NCBI GenBank assembly: GCA_039881045.1
Contig: JAYWVB010000009.1
Location: 434,001-498,000, forward strand
DNA: 64,000 bases
Reading direction: 5' to 3'
From: Chaetomium olivaceum
Taxonomy: Eukaryota; Ascomycota; Sordariomycetes; Sordariales; Chaetomiaceae
The position numbers and the translations under genes are program-made. The stretch's first letter is position 1. Each line of letters starts with the position of its first letter. The notes beneath the pieces are model-generated. The model saw nothing but the letters and a program-made list of their open reading frames with translations, did no database searches and was not told the DNA's origin. Shown here in pieces: positions 11,215-21,176 of this stretch.

Positions 11215-13721
11215 ATGCCACCTAGGACGTTCGCCCTCGATCTCGGCACCCGGTATAGCAGTTATGTCTGCAAGTCGTGCCTCGACAGTTTGCGGCCCGT
11301 GAATGCCACCCTCAGACCATGGCTTGCCAGACCATCATCATCGAGAAGTGCCACCCGACGAGCCCAGCCACCACCTCGCATACCCCGCCAGGCCGAGGGC
11401 GCCCCGGACCCCGCAGAGCTTCAGAGAATTCTCACCGAGGAATTCGAACGCGGCCCCGAGCCGCCCGCCTCGGACTCTGGCGGCTTAGACGTCAAGTTCT
11501 TCGACCAGGAAGCCTCCGGGCGGATCCGGCGCCTGCGCAATAACGACGAGTTTGGCGAGGTGGCCGGCGGCTTGGACTCCGAGATCGAGACGGCCATCAA
11601 CGACCTCGAGAAGGATATGGTGAACACCCTCAAGATGTTGCAGCGCATGGAGAAGCAGGGCGGGAAAGGCGCGCAGGAAAAGGCAGACAAGTTGCGGCGA
11701 CAGTTCAAAAAAACGATCCGGGTGCAGTACAAGGGCAAGACGGGTCCAGAGGCTGAAGCGTACGGGATGATGCGCATCACGGGCTTTAGCGGGTGGCACC
11801 AACGGCACGTGTACAATCTAAACGCCTTCCTAGCCCGAGATAGCGTGGTAAAGAGCGGCATCCCGAGGCCGAAGGACTTGCTCGACTGCTGGAAGTATTA
11901 CTCGGCGGCAAGGAAAACCCTGGCATTGGCCTGGCGTAACGTGCCGCGGGAAGTGTGGAATTTCTTGTGGATGATTCTGTCGTCAGAAGGAGAAGGAGTC
12001 GAGAACCCCAACCGCATGCAGCACATCTACATACTCGCCCAGGATATGGAGGCTGCCGGCGTGCCTTTACGAGATTCACAACAGCTTCTCGCCATAGAAG
12101 CCATGTTTATCGAGGGCTGGCAGGAGGAAGCCATCGAGGCTTGGAAGAAGGGCGTTGTCACGCTTGGGTCAAATCCCGAGACCTTCAAGGACTACTGGGA
12201 GCTCGGCGTTCGTATGTGCTCTCTGCATGGGGACACAGAACGGGCACAGAGAGCCGCCGACACCCTTCTTAAATCCTCGCACCCACCCGACGCTCGCATT
12301 CTTCTCCCCATCATCCGGGCATCGGCGGCGACAAAGTCAACCCTTGACCAGGCCTGGGAGTCGTACACTCAGATGCGCACTCTCCTCGGCGAGACCATGA
12401 CGATCGAAGACTACGACGAAGTAATCGCCGTGTTCCTCACGTCCGACTGCATCGAGTATGCCCTACAGGTCTTTGTCGACATGATGTTCTCGCGCGCCAT
12501 TGACATCCGAGGAAAGACGAAGTTGCCCCTGGCAGTGGGCAATCACTTTTTTATCGGGAAGTGGCTGAAACGGCTCATTGGGATGGGTGACCTGGAAGGT
12601 GCCTACAAAGTGGTGGTGTATGTCCAGAGCAGGGGGATAACTCCGGCGCCCATCCAACTCAACGGCCTCATCGGCGCCTGGTTGAGGTCAGGGTCTGCCG
12701 AGAACGTCGAGAAAGGCGAGGCCCTCGCATGGAGCATGATTCAGGTTCGTTTGAACTACGTCAAGATGCGGCAGCAACCGGATGTCGTCAAATTCCAGGA
12801 TGTTCCCGGCCCCTCGATAACCGAGACGGCCGACACCGAGCCAGGGTTCATCTGCCGAACTCGCGCAACCGCCGAGACATTCTCCATTCTCGCAGAAAAC
12901 TACTGCTCTCGCAGGCTTCATAACCGCCTCCAGGGGCTGTTCGAGGTTCTCGAGCAAGCCAAGATCGGCCCGACCAGCTTCCTCATGAACCAGGTCATCC
13001 GCTCCTACTCCCAAAACGGCGAGGCCGCCGAGGCCGTCAGCCTCTACCGCGCCATGACCGAAGAGCAGCACATCCGGCCCGACGGCCACACCTTCCTCAC
13101 CCTCTTCAACACCCTCTCGGTCAACCGCCTCATCCAGCGCGACCCGGACCTCGCCAAGCAGGACATCACCACGGCTCGGCGCTTCTTCCGCGACATGGTG
13201 CGCGCCGAGTGGACCTTCGACTCGCCCGACACCTTCGCCCAGCTCCCGCGCACCGTGCTCTTCAGCATGCTCAAGGCCAAGGACTTCCGCGGCATGATCG
13301 TCGCCGCGCGCGCCATGAAGGCCCTCTTCGCCTTCCACCCGCCCGAGGCCCTGCTCATCGAGATGGCGACGGGCGCGGGGTCGCTGCAGGCCAAGACCAA
13401 GCACAACATGGAGCGCCTCGTGGGCGGCCGCCGCACCATCGAGATGCTGATGAAGAAGCACCGCACCGAGCTGATCCAGCGCGGCCACCCGGGCGTCGAG
13501 ATGACCGAGGAGGAGAAGATCGACGAGCTGCACGACGTGCTGGAGAAGCTGATCCTGCTGAAGGCGGGCGCGCAGAATATGCCCCCGAGGAGGTGCGCCC
13601 GCTGCTGGAGGAGGCTGCCGAGGAGATGGGCGTGTACGATATTGTGTTTAAGAAGGACGCCGACGAGATCGCCAGGCACAGGAAACTGGATAAGCAGATG
13701 GCTGGACTTGGGCTTGTGTAG
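11215..13721 (+). CDS. Mitochondrial pentatricopeptide-repeat (PPR-like) protein, frame broken near the 3' end
   Basis: A single long exon starts at ATG 11215 (MPPRTFALDLGTRYSSYV), with an Arg/Ser-rich, acid-poor N-terminus suited to mitochondrial import. After a charged coiled-coil stretch (about residues 110-170) the protein is made of helical hairpins of PPR style, for example the degenerate units around AYKVVVYVQSRGITPAPIQL and FLMNQVIRSYSQNGEAAEAV. Fungal proteins of this build act in mitochondrial mRNA stability or translation (the Cya5/Pet309 group is one example); I cannot name the target. The first frame runs to 13740 with an Arg/Cys/Trp-rich nonsense-like tail. The neighbouring frame from TAT 13578 reads YAPEEVRPLLEEAAEEMGVY and ends in a natural stop at 13721 with GC-rich wobble positions. 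I take 13721 as the true end, with one base missing between 13573 and 13580. Confidence 0.8.
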
Positions 13722-13741
13722 TTGTATGTATGTACAATAAA

Positions 13742-13965
13742 TGTAATAGCCACTCCAATCGTGCATCAGGGACTTGTGTACATGAAAACTATGCCAACTA
13801 CCGCGGACATGACACGAGACCGCCTCTTTTTTGTTTAAATTTCGTTGATTTGTTTGACCTTAACGGAGGACTGGCTCGTCCTCTCCCAATCACGCATACT
13901 TAGGGCGACTGACGGTCTCCTTCTACCCCTTTACAGAGCCTCGAATACGCCCGCCTCAGAGTCCT
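13742..13965. other. Short convergent spacer
   Basis: About 225 bp between the convergent 3' ends of the PPR gene and the Dph6 gene. Only 3' UTR and terminator function is expected. Confidence 0.5.
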
Positions 13966-16860
13966 TCACTCAAACACACTCTGATACACCGTCACAGCCG
14001 CCAACCTTTCCCCCTCGCTGTCCCACAACGACTTGCACGGCACGACCGGTCCACCCCCATCACTACCGCCCGCCCTAAACGCCGTAGCATCCACATATTT
14101 CACCACGACAGCCAGCTCCCTGCCACTAAAATCAACCCCCCCCAACTGCGCCAGCGCCTCTCTCGCAGCATCCCCATGTACCACCACCACACCCCGACCC
14201 CCTTTCTTGCCGCACCACCGTTCCGCCACAACGGTCTGCACAAACCGCACCCCGCGCCCCTCTCCCTCTCTCTCTCCCTCCCCGTCCTCATCCCCATCCA
14301 AATCACCATCCCCAGCCCCAGACCCAAACCCAGACGTAGAGGCAGGGCCGTCAACAATAACCTGCGACACCATCACCGTCCCACCCTCCCCCAACACACG
14401 GCGGCGGACACGCACAGCTCCCTCCGCAGCGCGCGCCACGCCCAGGTGGGCATGCCACTCGACCGCGGCCCCGCGCGGGAGGGCATCGACTTCGGCGGCA
14501 AACAGCGGCGGCACGGCCACCGGGTGATTTGCTGCTGCAAGGACCGAGCGGTCTGGCAGGGACGGGCAGTAGAGGTGGTGCTCCCATCTCCTGAGAAGGT
14601 CATGTAGGCGGGGTTGTAGCGACGGTCCCAGAGGTCGGGGCCAGTCTCGTCGTCTTCGTCGCCGCTGTCGGTGATGGTAGGGGGTGTGTGTACCGCTGTC
14701 CAGGCTTTGGAGGCGGCTTTCGCTTTGGAACTCATATCCTTCTCCTGGTCGGAGAGGGAGGCTGGGAAGTAAGCTATGGCGCTGGTCCACCATTGTACGC
14801 CCATCTCAAGGCCTATTCTCCAGAGGTGCTGGAGGGAGAGGGATAGCTGGAGCGGGAGGGTATCTTCGTTACCACCGGCCGGCAGCGCCATGGTGGCGGG
14901 GATGAGGGGGATCTGGCCAGCGATGCTGACGAGTCTTGCGCCAGAAGAAGAGGAGGAAGAAGCATCCGAGTCACCAGATCCCGCGAGACTCGAAATGGGG
15001 ATGGAGATGGCCTGGCTGTAAGGCCCGATGTTGGCGGGCGCCCAGTACGAGCGCGACTGCACGTGCAAGCCCTGGCGCTGGCTGGGTTGGAGGGCCGTGT
15101 GGACGGTTAGGTAGACGGCGATGTTTGAGGCTGCGGCGTCACCGCAGGAGATGGTAACTCTCGAGGGCGGGTTAGGTGCGTCGAACAGTGTGCTGTAGAC
15201 ACTGTTGATGGCGGAGAAGTCGGCCATACGGCGGAGGATAACTGTGGTGCTGATGATGGCGGACGGTGGAAGCCCTTGTTGCCGAAGCCGCTGGCGAACT
15301 TGCTCAACGATGGAGCGAGTCTCTTCTTCAACCGAACCAGACTTGCTGCCGACAAAAGACCACTGCTGAAGCTTTTCACTCGCAGGCGGTTGAAGAGTCC
15401 CAAACTGAGATGAGAACCCGACCTCCACATCTGTACCTGACTGTAGAGTGCCATCCACGCCAACCGAAGAAGACAGCGCCTCCATAACACCCACAAACCT
15501 GCCATCAAGCAGACCAGGCACCCGAACAACAGCCGCCGCAGCAGCCGCACCACCTGCATCATCCGGCTCAACCCCCTTATCCTCCAGCCTCGCATTCCGC
15601 AAACTCAACCAAGCACTCCCGCCGCCCTCCCTAACCACCCACCGGTCCGCCTCCTCCACCACAATCCGCTTCCTAAACAACGACGCCGGCCCGTCCAGCA
15701 CAAGCGTCTCAAACTCGCCCCCTTCCCCAATCACGGCGCCCGTCTCGGCCGCGGCCGCGGCCCCAAACCGCCGCATCGCCCGCGCAAGCCTGCCCTTGCC
15801 GGCAGCACTCGCGACATTCGTCCACAGAAACCCCTCGTCCAACCCGCCGCTCGCCACCTTGATAATGCGCGCCTGTAGCCCGGCCGCCGCCATATCATCC
15901 AGCAGCTGCGCATCATCACCCGCCCCGGCGGCATCACTCACCCCCGCATCGCCCAAACCCAAACCCAGCCCCGGACCCGGAGGCGGAAGCACGGGATATT
16001 TCCACAGATACGCCAACGGGACCAGCCCCAGGCGGGTGGCGACCGACTCGACGCGGGTGCGCTGGTAGGTGCTGAGGATGGCGCCGGCGCAGATGGCGTT
16101 GGCTTCCGGGTGTGCCTGCTTGATGGCGCGGAGCAGCGGGACCATGGACTCGGTCTCGTCGTCCGAGGCTTCGGCTTCGGCTTCGCGGCTGCCATGGCCA
16201 TGGTCCAGGCCGGGAGCCCCACCCTCGCCGGATGAGAGTCCACCACCACCACCACCACCGGCGCCGGGGTGATTGTTGTTGTTGGCCCCTTCGGCAGCGG
16301 CAGCGACAGCGGCAGGGGTGCTCCGCCGGTGATGGGAGTAGTCCTTTCCGTGCTGGGTAGCACCCCCGGTGATTGCGCGGCGGTACAGCGGAATGCCTGT
16401 GGCCTCGGCATAGAGAGGGATCACCTGGTGGCCCACCGTCTGGTACATGAAGCTGTTGAGGTCGCGTTCATCCTCATCTGCTTGGGGCACCACCTCATTT
16501 CCAGACACCCCACCTTCATGACCCGGCAGAACGGCGGCGGCGGGAGGGGGGCCAGGACGCCCACCACCCTTGTCCGAGCCAGAACCACCTTGGTGCAGCA
16601 GCCCACTACCAGGGGTTGACATGAGTCCCGGGACCGAGATGGCGGCACTGACCGCCGGGGCAACGGAAGCCGTGGCGGCCGGGGGTGCGCGAGGTATCAT
16701 CGCGGGATCCAGACTGCTGCTGCGGTAGTATCGGGTGCAAATTGGCCAGAGCGACGATGCGGTGCCCGTTGGCCCGGCAGTGGAGGAGCGAGAAGAAGCT
16801 GTCTTTGCCACCGGATACCAGGGCAATCACGTTCAGCCCGTCTGTCTGGTTGGACGCCAT
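13966..16860 (-). CDS. dph6: Diphthine-ammonia ligase (Dph6-type) with C-terminal RidA/YjgF-like domains; frame interrupted
   Basis: Dph6 performs the last step of diphthamide synthesis on elongation factor 2, ATP-dependent amidation of diphthine. The start at 16860 gives NVIALVSGGKDSFFSLLHC, the N-type ATP pyrophosphatase P-loop SGGKDS, and HRIVALANLHP. The next conserved blocks, ERDLNSFMYQTVGHQVIPLY, AGAILSTYQRTRVESVATRL, and EGGEFETLVLDGP, are in another frame (14590-16477). A 175-nt intron 16478-16652 (GTCAGT...GCAG) would join them, but its signals are weak. Two RidA-like domains follow (SYWAPANIGPYSQAISIPIS; VEWHAHLGVARAAEG), as in fungal and plant Dph6. The second is reached only by a further frame change at the G-run 14583-14585; one extra G there restores continuity. 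The stop is at 13966-13968. A Gly/His/Asn-rich insert (about 16130-16380) splits the synthetase domain. Identity is secure; the exact structure is not. Confidence 0.85.
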
Positions 16861-19103
16861 CGTGGCCTATTCTTGGGTTCCCGGGTTCTTGGGCACTCGT
16901 CACTCCGCCACAGTGAGTACCTCGCTAACTACCCAGAAGCTCCTAAACTGGCACACTACCTAGGCCAGGGACACCCAACACCGGGTCGTCCCGCGCGTGG
17001 AGACAAGAGTGCTCGTTTCGACAAGCTATCAAACGATATTGGCAGATATTGGCTGTGCCTTCGTATGGGAAGTCCGGAATGTTCTTCACGAGTTCCACAA
17101 CTGCCGACGAGACAAATACGGTGGCTCGGCTAGATTGGCGAGTCATTAGTTCATGCAACCGGAAGACTGCTGCCGTTGAATGGTCTCGAATTTCTCATTT
17201 GGGGGTCAACCAAGTCCGAATATGGCAGACCATCGATTGATTTCGGTGGAGTTGCATGGGCACTGCGGCACCCGGTGGGAAGTGGGGCCGCTCCAAACTC
17301 ATGGTTCCATCTCAAGGGTCCGGGTGTCAGGGTACGCAGCAGGCCTGGTACAGATTACACGACGCAGACAGAAGCAGAAGAGCCCAGAGAAGAGCCCAGG
17401 GAAGAGGAAATGTAACCCGAGGGAAGCTCTGGAGGGGTCTAGCTCTGGAGCCAATTTCCTCTGCCGAAGCCACCCGATGTCACCAACCGGTCGCCATTGG
17501 ATGTTGCTTGGGTGCTTGGCCGTGACGAGACGGTCGGAAGAAGAAAAGAAATGGAATGTTTGTTTTGGGGCGAGAGAGCAAATGGGAAATTGAGAGGGAT
17601 GCAAAAAAAGACCGGGGGGCCCGCACCGAAGGTTTTGCCACCAACAACACGAACGGGAATGGGAAGGCACAAGGCACATCTCAAGTGTCTTGTTGTGCTT
17701 GTGCTTGCTGTTTTCGAGACAGATCGCCCGGGGCCGGAGCTATGATGAGCCCCAAACGTGGGCCGAAGGCAAGAGCAACACAGGGCACACAGGCCACACA
17801 GGCCACTTTGAAAGATGGCGTTGCCAGTCGTGCCAGTGACTGGCCCATGCAGAACACTAAAGAATACTAAGCTCGTAGATCTGTCTCAGTTGCCCCATTG
17901 ATCCACGCGTGCCCAGACGGCAAAAGCCATTCGGATCTGGCTCAATGCCCAAGCTTCAAGTCGTTGACAGCTAAAAGAAGAAACAACGTCAAACACAACG
18001 GCAGGGGCGGAAAATGCAGCAGGAGGATTTCCTCCGGTGGCGTCGACTAGTTAGGTCACTAAGGCAATTTACCCAATTCATCACATATGAGAAATCGCAT
18101 GGAAAAGCATCAGTAGGTCCCAGTTGTATTGTGTGCACAAAAGTACTTGGTTGAATTGATGTAGTTACATTGCGATCAAATCCATGTTTCGATATGCAAA
18201 GCTACCTATCTCTCGCTGATCTGTGACCTGCACACCCAACTCCATCCATACAATCAATCCACCTTGATAGCTGGCAATTCCGAGGAGATCTTGGGCAGCG
18301 AGAAGACAGCTAGTCGTTGAAAGGGGAAAGCAAGTCCGCCTTGAAAAGCTAAACATACAACACCGCTTCCCACATAGATAGACTAACCCCACCAGAAGGA
18401 CTGAGACCCTTCTTTTTTCCCACCAGAAGAAAAACTAAAAGCACTGAAAAGGTCAAGTTTGTCCCAGAGCCTTGGCGGTTTGAGCCTGTCGCTCCGCCTG
18501 TGCTGTACAATTACAACGAGTGTAGAGAACCCGAAACAAATATGGTAAAATGGGGGTTGGGGGTGTTGTGCAGTGACAAAGATATTGAAAAAGAAACCAG
18601 AAAAACAACCGCTGTCCTCCCCTCCCATCCTGTTGAAGATCCCTTCCTCCTCATGAAACGGCGGAGAGATGCCAGAGTATGATGGGGTCGAAACGGTGAT
18701 GGTACAATGCGCGCGAAGAGTCGAATGAAATATGCGCAAAAAACGCCGAAACAGAAATAGATGGAACCTTTATACTCGCTTTGCTCTGAAGTGATTCCCC
18801 CTCCCACCCCTGCCGCGGGTGCAGTACAGGCGCCGTGTGAACAAAAAACCAATTCCCTGGTCATGGCGGCGTTTCGAAATGGAGTGATCCCCCCCCTTTG
18901 TATGCTGATTGATGACCTTTCCTACCGGTGTGATGTGTTTACCATGCCCAGGCTGAAGTCATCATGGGTCGTCGTATCGGGCATCAATGGCGACGGCACG
19001 TTCCAAGTGCGTGAACCATTGCCATTGTGTGAAGAGTGTGCGAAGAAGCGAAGGTTGGCGTCCCGAAGCGGGGCGGAACAATTAATGCAAACAACTGGTT
19101 GCT
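16861..19103. other. Intergenic region between dph6 and the Msn2-like gene
   Basis: 2.2 kb containing the dph6 promoter and the 3' UTR of the Msn2-like gene. A TACCTAGG-type motif lies at 16956-16964. Short frames (17176-17870) are dominated by Arg, Gly and Pro and show no domain; I support no gene here. Confidence 0.5.
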
Positions 19104-21176
19104 TTACTCGGCCCGCTTGCGCTTCTTCTTGCCAAGGTCGCTGCCCTCGTCCGAGGACAGCTCGCTACCGCTGCCGGGGATGTCGGCGGTGACCTGGAAG
19201 AGGACCTTGCCAAGGGTGGAGAAGTCATCACCGCCCATACCGCCCATCATGGACGGATGAGGGTAGCCAGCCATACCCGCGCCGTTGGCGCCCATGGCAT
19301 CGGGATCGTCAATGAGGTTCATGACGATGGCGCCGGCACCGTGGGTGCGGGCGTGCTGCGCGAGGTTGTCAGAGCGGGAGAACTTCTTGCCGCAGTCGCC
19401 GCACTCGAACGGCTTGTCCTGAGTGTGCAGCGAGCGGTAGTGGCGCTTGAGGTGCTCCTGGCGGCGGAACCGGCGGTTGCAGATGTCGCAGACGAAGGTC
19501 TTGGAGGGGTCCTCGGTCAGGGACTGCTTGCGTCCGCGACGGCTGGTGGGGGCCGCAAGGGGAGTCGACCCGGCATTCTCGGAGCCCGAGTTCGACTCGG
19601 ACTCGTTCTTGGCCTCGGTGGCATTGCTGGTGCTGCCCTCGTTGCTAGGAGGAGACTGGCTCTGGGTGTTCCCTGATTGGGAATCGGCGACGGTGCTCAT
19701 GATGGGCTGGTCGCTCTTCCTTTGACGCTTGATCCTGTGCGAGTCGCTGTCGTCACCCGAGTCGGCCGGGCTGAGGAGGCTGTCGGCACCAAAGGCGTCG
19801 CTGGCTTCGAAATCTTCCGACTCGTCGCCGCAGAGGTAGCTTGACGCGCCGAGTGAAAGGGCGTCGGAGCTGGCACGTGATCGGCTGATCTGAACCTCTG
19901 TGCAGTCACCCAAGTTGACAAGACCGTTGACAAAATCGTCCTCAGAGTCGAGATCGGACAGGGCGTCAAAAGAGGGCAGGTTGTTGCAGAGCTGGTTGTG
20001 GAACTCAAAAGACGAAGAATCGGGTGAAATGGCAGGAGTCGCACCCCTGAGCACAAACTTTTGGTCTTCGTCCTCGCCGGCGCACAGGGTCGGCAGCGCA
20101 GAGAATTCAGGCGCGAGAGTTGAGTTGACAGTGCCCACAGTCAGGTTCCTCGGGTCGCAGAAATCGTCCGACGAGATGGAGCGTGCGTAGGGAGAGGGGG
20201 AAGGAGAAAGAGAGGGGCACGAAGATGCGGGAGAGAGAAGGTCGCAAGCTTGTGTGTTGAGCGGAGCGATCTTGGATACCTGTGCTTGGGCGGGGAGGTA
20301 CACTATTTGGCCGGGTTAGCGTTTTCGTCTCGTGTTTTTTTAGTGCTGCAACAAGCAATCGATACCGCCAAATCAAGCCAACGCAGGGACCAATTTCTCA
20401 TCCACCTGAAATGGAAGAGTGATCCCACCTCCAACTCCTTCTTACGACGTCGGCACAAAATAAAATAAAAAAAATAAAACAGAAGACATGCAGCCGCTTT
20501 TCTCTTATTAAAAGCAGCGGGACGGATTCCCACGTTTGATACCAGTCGAGAGCAAAAGGCCAGAAGAAAAGAAATTGGGCAAAATGGGCAAAAAGATGAG
20601 GCAAGCTTACCAGGCGTCAATTGGGGGTGATGCGCATGCGGACCAGTCAAGGCTGGGGAAGCTCTCGAGCTCGCCGTCCATACCGCACGATTCCTTGCCG
20701 TCGAGACCCGAGAACATGGGGTTCAGCGGGGTCTGCAGCATGTCACAGCTGCCGGGGCTGCTGATGGCGCTGCCCGAGGACGAGAGCGGCGGGGTCGACG
20801 GGGACCAGAGCCCCTCGGCCTCGCACAGCTCCGTGTCCAGCACGATGGTCGGCTTGGGGGCGATGGGCATGGGGGAGGCCACTGGTGTCAGTGTCGACGG
20901 CAGGATCGGGACGCTGCCGTAACCCTTGGGCAGGAGCGGCGGCTGCGAGCAGGACGAGCCGGGCCGCGAGTAGACGGGTGTCGAGGGCAGCGGGGCCACG
21001 ATCGGGAGCATGGACATCTGCTGCATCGCCGCGTGCTGCTGGTGGTGCTGGTGGTGCTGGTGAAGTTGGTGTTGTTGCGGGATGAAACGGCCGTGTTGCC
21101 GGCTTTCCGGGTTCATATCCGGGCTGTAAAAGTAAAAAGCCGGGCCGTTCGGGTGGGCAGTCATCATGGAGTCCAT
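19104..21176 (-). CDS. msn-1: Msn2/Msn4/Seb1-type C2H2 zinc-finger stress-response transcription factor
   Basis: Nuclear activator of general stress genes through STRE (CCCCT) sites; orthologues are Msn2/4 in yeast, SebA/Seb1 in Aspergillus and Trichoderma and MSN-1 in Neurospora. Exon 1 (20611-21176) codes for the N-terminus (MDSMMTAHPNGPAFYFYSPD) with Gln/His runs and conserved blocks such as ISSPGSCDMLQTPLNPMFSG. Exon 2 (19104-20302) starts at VYLPAQAQ, includes CPSLSPSPSPYARS and FCDPRNLTVG, and ends with two C2H2 fingers (FVCDICNRRFRRQEHLKRH; FECGDCGKKFSRSDNLAQH) about 100 residues from the C-terminus, followed by KKKRKR. The intron 20303-20610 is long (308 nt) but has GTAAGC, a CTAAC branch site and TAG. 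The exons join out of frame by one base; deleting one T in AATTGACGCC (20617-20622) restores the expected PPMTPVYLP. About 588 residues. Identity is strong. Confidence 0.9.
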
